Of a stretch of 64,000 bases of DNA, positions 57,871-64,000 are shown piece after piece. This DNA comes from Alistipes shahii WAL 8301. GTDB lineage: Bacteria > Bacteroidota > Bacteroidia > Bacteroidales > Rikenellaceae. Below the pieces are notes generated by a model. It was not told where the DNA came from, did not search any database, and saw only the letters and a program-made list of their open reading frames with translations. Position 1 is the stretch's first letter. Every line of letters starts with the position of its first letter. Both the position numbers and the translations under genes were made by a program. The stretch is taken from NCBI RefSeq assembly GCF_025145845.1, contig NZ_CP102253.1, forward strand, positions 1,054,001-1,118,000, given 5' to 3'.

Positions 57871-59205
57871 TTACAAACGGGCCTTGATAGCTTTCGAAGC
57901 CTCCTCGTAGCCGGGTTTGTCCAGCAGGGCGAACATGTTCTTCTTGTAGGCCTCGACGCCCGGCTGGTCGAAGGGATTCACGCCCAGCATATAGCCGCTG
58001 ATGCCGCAGGCCTTCTCGAAGAAGTACAGCAGGCCGCCGATCACGCTCTCCGAGATTTCGGGAATCTCGATGCGGATGTTCGGCACGCCGCCGTCCACGT
58101 GGGCCAGCTGAACGCCCAGCTCGGCCATGCGGTTGACCTCCGAAATGCGCTTCCCGGCCAGGAAGTTCAGCCCGTCGAGGTTCTCCCCGTCAGCCTCGAT
58201 CAGCACTTCGGCGGCGGGTTTGGCCACCGAAATGATCGTCTCGAACAGGGTGCGCTCGCCGTCCTGGATATACTGGCCCATCGAGTGCAGGTCGGCCGTC
58301 AGCGTGACGCTCGCCGGGAAGATGCCCTTGCCCTGCTTGCCCTCGCTCTCGCCGTAGAGCTGTTTCCACCACTCGTTGATATATTGCAGTTTAGGCTCGT
58401 AGGAACCCAGGATTTCGATCTTCTTGCCTCCGTTGTAGAGGATGTTGCGCACGGCGGCGTAGACGGCTGCCGGATTCTCCTTGAAAGCGACGCCTTCGGC
58501 CGTGGCCTTCTCCATCTCCTGCGCACCGCGGACGAGAGCCGCGATGTCCACGCCGGCGACGGCCAGCGGCAGCAGCCCCACGGGGGTCAGCACCGAGAAG
58601 CGTCCGCCCACATCGTCGGGAATGACGAACGTCGGGTATCCCTCCTGCGTGGCGAGCGTCTTCAACGCCCCGCGCGCCTTGTCGGTGATGGCCACGATGC
58701 GCTCCGCAGCCTCCTTCTTGCCGTAACGCTTCTCGATCTCGGCCTTTATGAGGCGGAACGCGATGGCCGGCTCGGTCGTCGTGCCCGACTTCGAAATCAC
58801 GATGGCGGCGATCGAATGCTCCTTCAGCGCGGCGAGCAGTTCGGCGGTGTAATCCTCCGAAATGTTCTGTCCGGCGAAAATGACCGTGGGGTCCTTCTGC
58901 TCCTTGTGCAGGAGTTTGAAGGGATCGCTCATGGCTTCGAGCACGGCCTTGGCGCCGAGGTACGAGCCGCCGATGCCGATGCAGACGACCACGTCGGCCT
59001 TCGAGCGCAGTTTCGCAGCCTCCTTCCGGATGGCGTCGATCTCGTTCTCCGAAATCGAGGAGGGGAGGTGCACCCAACCCAGAAAATCGTTGCCGGCGCC
59101 TTTGCCCGAATGCAGCAGGGCATTGGCGGCCTGCGCTTTGGCCTCGATGTCGGCGGAAATTTCAATGCCCGTCTTGGCAATGTCCAATTTCACATTTTTC
59201 ATCAT
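57871..59205 (-). CDS. pgi: Glucose-6-phosphate isomerase
   Basis: 444 residues from the first of two adjacent ATGs (59205; 59202 gives the usual MKN start). The upstream in-frame extension overlaps gpsA and is not used. Motifs: VCIGIGGSYLGAKAVLEA, VISKSGTTTEPAIAFRLIK (sugar-phosphate site), DVGGRFSVLTPVGLLPLA, the Glu in YEPKLQYINEWWKQLYGESEGK and the C-terminal NPFDQPGVEAYKKNMFALL with the catalytic Lys. It interconverts glucose-6-P and fructose-6-P. It follows gpsA with 8 bases between them, in one operon. Confidence 0.96.
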   Translation of the reverse strand: MMKNVKLDIAKTGIEISADIEAKAQAANALLHSGKGAGNDFLGWVHLPSSISENEIDAIRKEAAKLRSKADVVVCIGIGGSYLGAKAVLEAMSDPFKLLHKEQKDPTVIFAGQNISEDYTAELLAALKEHSIAAIVISKSGTTTEPAIAFRLIKAEIEKRYGKKEAAERIVAITDKARGALKTLATQEGYPTFVIPDDVGGRFSVLTPVGLLPLAVAGVDIAALVRGAQEMEKATAEGVAFKENPAAVYAAVRNILYNGGKKIEILGSYEPKLQYINEWWKQLYGESEGKQGKGIFPASVTLTADLHSMGQYIQDGERTLFETIISVAKPAAEVLIEADGENLDGLNFLAGKRISEVNRMAELGVQLAHVDGGVPNIRIEIPEISESVIGGLLYFFEKACGISGYMLGVNPFDQPGVEAYKKNMFALLDKPGYEEASKAIKARL

Positions 59206-59213
59206 ATCGCTAA

Positions 59214-60221
59214 CTAAATTAATTTGGTTGTCAGTTCCTGCATGCACCTGCGCGCCGAGGCGCCCTCGTAGAGCACCCGGTAAACCATGTCGGCGATGGG
59301 CATGTCGACCCGGTGGCGGAAGTTGATGTGACGGATGCAGTCGGCCGCGAAATAGCCCTCAGCGACCATCGTCATCTCGTTCAGGGCGCTCTTGACGGTA
59401 CAGCCGTGGCCGATGAGCAGCCCCAGCCGGCGGTTGCGGCTGTAAGTCGAATAGCAGGTCACCAGCAGGTCGCCCAGATAGGCCGAGACCTGCGTGTTGC
59501 GCTCATCGGGATAACTCTCCTCCAGGAAACGCGTCATCTCGCCCGCCGCATTGGCGATCAGCACGGCCAGAAAATTGTCGCCGTAGCCCAGCCCCACGGC
59601 GATGCCGACCGAAAGGGCGTAGATATTCTTGAGAATTGCGGCGTATTCGACGCCATAGAGATCCGCGGAATAGCTGAGGCGAATGTTCTCCCCGGCAAAG
59701 CGTTCGCCGATGCACCGCGCGTTTTCGGGATCGGCGCAGACGACCGTGAGGTACGAAAGCTTGCCGCGCGAGACCTCCTCGGCGTGCGAAGGCCCGGTCA
59801 CCAGCCCGATCTGCCTATACGACAGCCCGTAATGGTCGTGGATGTACTCCACGACGGTCTGGTAGTCGCCCGGGACGATGCCCTTGATGGCCGAAACGAC
59901 GAATTTGTCACGGAGCGGAACGGTCAGCGGGGCGAGGAAATCCTTGAGGTAGGCCGAAGGCGTGGCGAGGATCACGATGTCGGCGTCGCGCACCACGGCG
60001 TCGAGGTCGGAAGAGGGGGCGATGCTGTTGCGGTCGAACTCCAGATCGTTCAGATAGCGGGGGTTGCGGCCGTCCGAGCACAGCGATTCGAGCACCTCGG
60101 GATTGCGGACATACCACCCTACGCGCCGGCCGTTGGCTGCAAGCAGTCCGACGATGGCCGTCGCCCAGCTTCCATAGCCGATGACCGCACAGCGGGCGTC
60201 GGTTCCGATTTTGTATTCCAT
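59214..60221 (-). CDS. gpsA: Glycerol-3-phosphate dehydrogenase [NAD(P)+]
   Basis: 335 residues from the ATG at 60221. A GTG eight codons upstream (60245) is rejected because it lies within the -7 box. Motifs: CAVIGYGSWATAIVGLLAANG (dinucleotide binding), ILATPSAYLKDFL, VSAIKGIVPG with the catalytic Lys, VTGPSHAEEVSRG, EYAAILKNIYALSVGIAVGLGYGDNFLAVLIA, LGDLLVTCYSTYSRNRRLG. It makes sn-glycerol-3-phosphate from dihydroxyacetone phosphate for phospholipid synthesis. First gene of the gpsA-pgi operon, divergent from mreB. Confidence 0.96.
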   Translation of the reverse strand: MEYKIGTDARCAVIGYGSWATAIVGLLAANGRRVGWYVRNPEVLESLCSDGRNPRYLNDLEFDRNSIAPSSDLDAVVRDADIVILATPSAYLKDFLAPLTVPLRDKFVVSAIKGIVPGDYQTVVEYIHDHYGLSYRQIGLVTGPSHAEEVSRGKLSYLTVVCADPENARCIGERFAGENIRLSYSADLYGVEYAAILKNIYALSVGIAVGLGYGDNFLAVLIANAAGEMTRFLEESYPDERNTQVSAYLGDLLVTCYSTYSRNRRLGLLIGHGCTVKSALNEMTMVAEGYFAADCIRHINFRHRVDMPIADMVYRVLYEGASARRCMQELTTKLI

Positions 60222-60244
60222 GCGGAGATTCAGTTTTTCCAGCA

Positions 60245-60252
60245 CAAATGTA
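60245..60252 (-). promoter_or_regulatory. -7 box of gpsA-pgi
   Basis: TACATTTG on the minus strand, 23 bases before the ATG at 60221; it decides the gpsA start. Confidence 0.65.
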
Positions 60253-60299
60253 ATTAAAAAAAATCAGAATAAAATACAAAAAGTTCCGGGGCTTTTTGC

Positions 60300-60307
60300 T
60301 ACCTTTG
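60300..60307 (+). promoter_or_regulatory. -7 box of mre operon
   Basis: TACCTTTG, 99 bases before the mreB ATG, giving a long untranslated leader. Confidence 0.62.
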
Positions 60308-60406
60308 TCGGGATATGTCATCCGCCGAAGTCCGAAGCGGCGTCGCGGGTGCGTATCGGATTGAGAATAAAGCATTTCACGAAACAGAACAGTTGGGTGT
60401 AGGAAT

Positions 60407-61426
60407 ATGGGAATTTTTTCATTGACACAGGAGTTGGCCATCGACCTCGGAACGGCCAACACGCTGATAATTTACAACGGAAAGGTCGTCGTCGACGAAC
60501 CTTCGATCGTGGCGCTGGACGTCCACACGGGCAAGCTCGTGGCCATCGGCCAGCAGGCCCGCCAGATGCACGAGAAGACCAACCCGAACATCAAAACCAT
60601 CCGTCCGCTCAAAGACGGCGTGATCGCCGACTTCAACGCCACGGAGTTGATGCTGCGCGGCATGATCAAGAAGGTCAAGACCTCGGGCAGCCTCTTCGCA
60701 CCCTCGCTGCGCATGGTGATCTGCATTCCCTCCGGGTCGACCAACGTCGAAATACGCGCCGTGCGCGACTCGGCCGAACACGCCGGAGGACGCGAAGTCT
60801 ACATGATCTACGAACCGATGGCCGCGGCGCTCGGCGCGGGTCTCGACGTGGAGGCCCCCGAAGGCAACATGGTCATCGACATCGGCGGCGGCACGTCGGA
60901 GATCGCCTGCATCTCGCTGGGGGGCATCGTCTGCTCGGAGTCGATCAACACCGCGGGCGACGTCTTCACCAACGACATCCAGAGCTACGTCCGCCAGCAG
61001 CACAACATCCGCATCGGCGAACGCACGGCCGAGGCGATCAAATGTTCGATCGGCGCCGCCGTTTCGGACCTGGAGCAGGAGCCCGAGGACTTCGTCGTGA
61101 CGGGTCCCAACATGCTGACCGCACTGCCCCAGACCGTGTCGCTCTCGTACAGCGAAATCGCCTACGCGCTGGAAAAGTCGCTCACGAAGATCGACGCGGC
61201 GCTGATGAAGGTGCTCGAATCCATGCCGCCCGAGCTGTACGCCGACATCGTGAAGAACGGCATCTACCTCGCCGGCGGCGGCGCGCTGATCAAGGGACTC
61301 GACCGGCGGCTGAACGAAAAGACCGGCATTCCGTTCCACATCGCCGAAGACCCGCTGCGGGCCATCGCCCGCGGAACGGGAATCGCGCTGAAGAATATCA
61401 ACCGGTTCTCGTTCCTGATGAAGTGA
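60407..61426 (+). CDS. mreB: Rod-shape determining protein MreB
   Basis: 339 residues, actin-like ATPase. N-terminal membrane-binding stretch MGIFSLTQELAIDLGTANTL with phosphate-1 loop; IKTIRPLKDGVIADFNATE; MIYEPMAAALGAGLDV; phosphate-2 MVIDIGGGTSEIACISLGGI; adenosine site IYLAGGGALIKGLDRRL. MreB filaments guide the elongation complex (MreC, MreD, PBP2, RodA) along the inner membrane. It opens the mre operon. A large imperfect palindrome follows the stop codon before mreC. Confidence 0.97.
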   Translation: MGIFSLTQELAIDLGTANTLIIYNGKVVVDEPSIVALDVHTGKLVAIGQQARQMHEKTNPNIKTIRPLKDGVIADFNATELMLRGMIKKVKTSGSLFAPSLRMVICIPSGSTNVEIRAVRDSAEHAGGREVYMIYEPMAAALGAGLDVEAPEGNMVIDIGGGTSEIACISLGGIVCSESINTAGDVFTNDIQSYVRQQHNIRIGERTAEAIKCSIGAAVSDLEQEPEDFVVTGPNMLTALPQTVSLSYSEIAYALEKSLTKIDAALMKVLESMPPELYADIVKNGIYLAGGGALIKGLDRRLNEKTGIPFHIAEDPLRAIARGTGIALKNINRFSFLMK

Positions 61427-61546
61427 TTCTTGCGATAACGGCCGTCTTCCGCACGTCGTTCGCCCTCCGGTGCAGTCACATACCCGAGTATGCCCCTGCA
61501 CCGCCGACTTCGCGAAGCCCGAAATACGGTTCGTTCCGACAAGAAT
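61426..61546. repeat. Imperfect ~120-base palindrome between mreB and mreC
   Basis: Outer arms ATTCTTG (61426-61432) and CAAGAAT (61540-61546) enclose partly matching sequence. In the centre GGTGCAG (61469-61475) pairs with CTGCACC (61496-61502), and CATAC (61479-61483) with GTATG (61488-61492). It looks like a REP- or MITE-type extragenic palindrome. A second small hairpin, GATTGCGG against CCGCAATC (61566-61591), precedes mreC. Confidence 0.65.
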
Positions 61547-61608
61547 CGGATAAATTGACAAATACGGATTGCGGGCCTTGGTCCGCAATCTTAAATTAAG
61601 GAACTGCT

Positions 61609-62463
61609 TTGCGCAAACTGTTCGAGTTCATACGAAGCATCTACGTCGTGGTGCTGTTCGTGGCGTTGGAGGTCGCGGCCATCAGCTACTACGCCCACTC
61701 CACCCACTACACCCAGGCCCGGCTGCTCGCACGGTCGAACCAGGTGGCGGGAGGCGTGCACGGATTTTTCGCGGGCATAAGGCGTTACTTCAGCCTCGGA
61801 CACGAAAACCGGCTGCTGCTGGGCCGCGTCGCACAGCTCGAAGAGCGGCTCGCCCAGTACGAGGAGGCCGAAACCAACGCGCGGCTGGACAGCTATATGC
61901 AGGACATCGGCGAATCGAAATACCGCTTCGTCACGGCATCGGTCGTGGCCAACACGGTCAACCGGGCGCAGAACCTCATCACGCTCAACCGCGGACGTCA
62001 GGACGGCGTGGTCGAAGAGATGGCCGTCCTCTCGCCCGACGGCGCGATGGCCGGCTACGTCGTCGACTGCACGGAACGCTACGCCGTGGCGATGTCGGTG
62101 CTGAACACCTCGTTCCGGGCCAGCGGCAAGCTCGCCGACGCCGAATATTACGGCTCGATCTATTGGGACGGGCTGGACCAGAACGTGGTGATCCTCGGCG
62201 AGCTGTCGAAATACGCCGACCCGAAGCCCGGACAGGAGGTCGTGACGACCGGATTCTCGCAGTATTTTCCCGCCGACGTGCTGATCGGCTGGGTCGAGAG
62301 CGCCTCGCTCAACGAGACCCGCACGGCCTACACGGTACGGGTGCGGCTCGCAGCCGAAATGTCGCGGCTGAACGAAGTCGTGCTGGTCGGCAACCGCGAC
62401 TTCTACGAAATCCGCAACCTGCAGCAAAGCGAACAAATCGAACAACACACCCGGAACGACTAA
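61609..62463 (+). CDS. mreC: Rod-shape determining protein MreC
   Basis: 284 residues. The start is TTG at 61609, preceded by AAGGA at a good ribosome-binding distance; no ATG fits the family start (LRKLFEFIRSIYVVVLFVAL). One N-terminal membrane helix (about 9-28), a coiled coil (about 60-95, ENRLLLGRVAQLEERLAQYEE), then the periplasmic beta domains with NLITLNRGRQDGV and the LNTSFRASGKL and TTGFSQYFPADVLIGWV blocks. MreC bridges MreB and PBP2 in the elongasome. mreD starts immediately after its stop. Confidence 0.95.
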   Translation: MRKLFEFIRSIYVVVLFVALEVAAISYYAHSTHYTQARLLARSNQVAGGVHGFFAGIRRYFSLGHENRLLLGRVAQLEERLAQYEEAETNARLDSYMQDIGESKYRFVTASVVANTVNRAQNLITLNRGRQDGVVEEMAVLSPDGAMAGYVVDCTERYAVAMSVLNTSFRASGKLADAEYYGSIYWDGLDQNVVILGELSKYADPKPGQEVVTTGFSQYFPADVLIGWVESASLNETRTAYTVRVRLAAEMSRLNEVVLVGNRDFYEIRNLQQSEQIEQHTRND

Positions 62464-62982
62464 ATGTACCGCACACTACCATATCTCGGACTTTTCGCGG
62501 CGGTGGCGCTGCTTCAGGTTTTCCTGTTCGACAACCTGACCATCAGCATCTACCTCAACCCGCTCGTATACATCGTCTTCATCGCCCTGCTGCCGCTCGA
62601 CACGCCGCCCGCGGCAGTTCTGGGCGCCGGACTGGCGCTGGGCGTCACGATGGACTTCGCCATGGGCGCGGCGGGGATCAACACGATCGCCACGCTGCTG
62701 ATCGCCTTCCTGCGCCCGACCCTGGCCGGCATGATCTGCGGCCGCGACAACGTCCGCGAAGGGGGCATCCCCTCGTCGGCGCGTCTGGGCGAACGAAAGC
62801 TCATCACCTACCTCGTGGCGCTGACGCTCGTGCATCACGCCGTATTCTTTTCGCTGGAGGCCCTTTCGTGGACCCACGCGCTCCATACGCTGCTGCGCAT
62901 CGTCGTCAGCACGGCGGTATCGGCGGGCTTCATCTGGATCATCGCCCGCATCTTCACCGCCAAAATCCCCGTGCGCATATGA
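62464..62982 (+). CDS. mreD: Rod-shape determining protein MreD
   Basis: 172 residues, mostly hydrophobic with about five membrane helices (PYLGLFAAVALLQVFLF, NPLVYIVFIALLPL, AVLGAGLALGVTMDFAMGAAG, TYLVALTLVHHAVFF, RIVVSTAVSAGFIWIIARIF). It fits MreD by size, topology and position. It is an inner-membrane part of the elongasome. The ATG follows the mreC stop without a gap, and its own stop overlaps the PBP2 ATG (ATGA). Confidence 0.93.
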   Translation: MYRTLPYLGLFAAVALLQVFLFDNLTISIYLNPLVYIVFIALLPLDTPPAAVLGAGLALGVTMDFAMGAAGINTIATLLIAFLRPTLAGMICGRDNVREGGIPSSARLGERKLITYLVALTLVHHAVFFSLEALSWTHALHTLLRIVVSTAVSAGFIWIIARIFTAKIPVRI

Positions 62983-64000
62983 GAAACTCCGAGAGTTTCA
63001 TGCGGATGCGCACCCTGCAAGTCATCGTCCTGCTGATCTTCGCGCTGATCGTCGGACGGCTGGCCTACATCCAGCTCTTCGATTCGCGCTACGACGATCT
63101 GGCGCGCGCCAACGTGCTGCGCCACGTCGTGCAGTACCCGCCGCGCGGCGAGGTCTTCGACCGCAACGGCGAATATCTGGTGCAGAGCCGCGAATGCTAC
63201 GACCTGATGGTCATATCGAGCGAAATCGGCAAACAGGGCTTCGACACGGCCCGCATGTGCGACGTGCTGGGACTTTCGCGCGCCCGGCTCGAACGCGAAC
63301 TGGCCAACGCGCGGATGCGTCCGCGGGCGCCGCGGCTGATTATGAACTACATCTCCAAGGAGGACAAACTGCGCTTCGACGAGTGCAACTTCCGGGGGTT
63401 CTACACCGTCTACCGCACCGTCCGCCGGTATCCCCGCGAAGTGGGCGGCAACCTGCTGGGGTATGTGAGCGAGGTGAACCCCGACTACCTGAAGCGCAAC
63501 CCCGAATACAAGACGGGCGACTACGTAGGGATGAACGGCGTGGAGTCGGCCTACGAGCCGCAGCTCCGGGGCCGCAAGGGCGTCCGGATTCAGGAGATCG
63601 ACACCCACGGGGCGATCAAGGGTTCCTACATGAACGGCCGCTACGACTCGGTTCCCGAACCGGGACGCTATCTGGTGAGCACCATCGACGCCCGCCTGCA
63701 ACTGCTGGGCGAGGAGCTGATGCGCGGCAAGGTGGGAGCCGCGGTGGCCATCGAGCCTTCGACGGGCGAAATCCTGATGATGGTCTCCTCGCCGACGTAC
63801 GATCCGGACCAGCTGGTGGGGCGCCAGCGGGGCAACAACTACATGAAGATGCTCTACAACAAGCGCAAGCCGCTGTTCAACCGTGCGGTGAAGGCCAAAT
63901 ATCCCCCGGGGTCGACCTTCAAGCTGGTGCAGGGGCTGATCGGCCTTCAGGAAGGGGTGCTCCGGCCTTCGGACCTGCACTCCTGCCACATGGGCTACCA
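62979..64000 (+). CDS. mrdA: Penicillin-binding protein 2, 5' part, runs off the window
   Basis: About 340 residues are present; the frame is open at the window end. The ATG at 62979 overlaps the mreD stop. N-terminal membrane helix (about 13-32, LQVIVLLIFALIVGRLAYIQ), then the PBP dimerisation domain (PPRGEVFDRNGEYLVQSR, FYTVYRTVRRYPREVGG, GMNGVESAYEPQLRG) and the start of the transpeptidase domain (STIDARLQLLGEELM, GAAVAIEPSTGEILMMVSSP, FNRAVKAKYPPGSTFK). The SxxK nucleophile is S312 with K315. It cross-links peptidoglycan during rod elongation. rodA is expected just outside the window. Confidence 0.95.
   Translation, partial: MRNSESFMRMRTLQVIVLLIFALIVGRLAYIQLFDSRYDDLARANVLRHVVQYPPRGEVFDRNGEYLVQSRECYDLMVISSEIGKQGFDTARMCDVLGLSRARLERELANARMRPRAPRLIMNYISKEDKLRFDECNFRGFYTVYRTVRRYPREVGGNLLGYVSEVNPDYLKRNPEYKTGDYVGMNGVESAYEPQLRGRKGVRIQEIDTHGAIKGSYMNGRYDSVPEPGRYLVSTIDARLQLLGEELMRGKVGAAVAIEPSTGEILMMVSSPTYDPDQLVGRQRGNNYMKMLYNKRKPLFNRAVKAKYPPGSTFKLVQGLIGLQEGVLRPSDLHSCHMGY

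Overview
The window is chromosomal DNA from a high-GC member of the Bacteroidota. Alistipes (Rikenellaceae) is the best guess. The reasons are the family content (SusC/SusD pair, ECF sigma plus FecR, DUF3127, DUF4295, RNase Y, a TatA/TatC-only translocon), Bacteroidota promoters (TTTG, 19-21 bases, TAnnTTTG) in many gaps, and GC-rich codon use. No rRNA, tRNA, IS element, prophage or CRISPR array was seen.

Left part (1-11075, + strand). The tail of an acyltransferase-like membrane protein and a GH27 alpha-galactosidase are followed by a probable 3-keto-glycoside cluster: a two-domain DUF1080 lipoprotein, a Gfo/Idh/MocA oxidoreductase with a twin-arginine signal, and a 1118-residue HEAT-DUF1080 fusion. 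Next come tatA and tatC, the translocon the oxidoreductase would need, and then a signal-less Gfo/Idh/MocA enzyme with a cysteine cluster. A perfect 46-base hairpin closes this block.

11138-28596 (- strand). Read in transcription order: an endonuclease/exonuclease/phosphatase (EEP) protein and an SGNH hydrolase; an ECF sigma factor overlapping a FecR anti-sigma gene; a terminator; a SusC with an STN signalling domain; SusD; a second EEP lipoprotein; a PKD/beta-propeller lipoprotein; and a tandem pair of very large metzincin-like proteins. In the second of the pair all three zinc histidines and the catalytic glutamate are replaced. This nutrient-uptake locus has no glycoside hydrolase, and its substrate is unknown.

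28946-45205. Mostly housekeeping: a DUF3127 protein with an SSB-like tip, two FKBP lipoproteins, agmatinase-nhaA, pdxB, pyrD, cinA plus a lipoprotein copy of the CinA C-terminal domain, rpmB-rpmG-DUF4295, two glycosyltransferases, an Lcl-domain protein, and ftsY-rimO. The last two sit behind a tandem array of roughly 91-base promoter-like units.

45270-64000. A coiled-coil protein and ZapA, a probable 6S RNA, RNase Y, an HD protein, gcvT with a DHOD-like gene, a GNAT protein, a receiver/PEP-synthase-like hybrid, gdhA, a WG-repeat lipoprotein, gpsA-pgi, and the rod-shape operon mreB-mreC-mreD-PBP2, cut by the window end. A 120-base imperfect palindrome lies between mreB and mreC.

All calls come from reading translations and motifs by eye. 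No database search or folding program was run.
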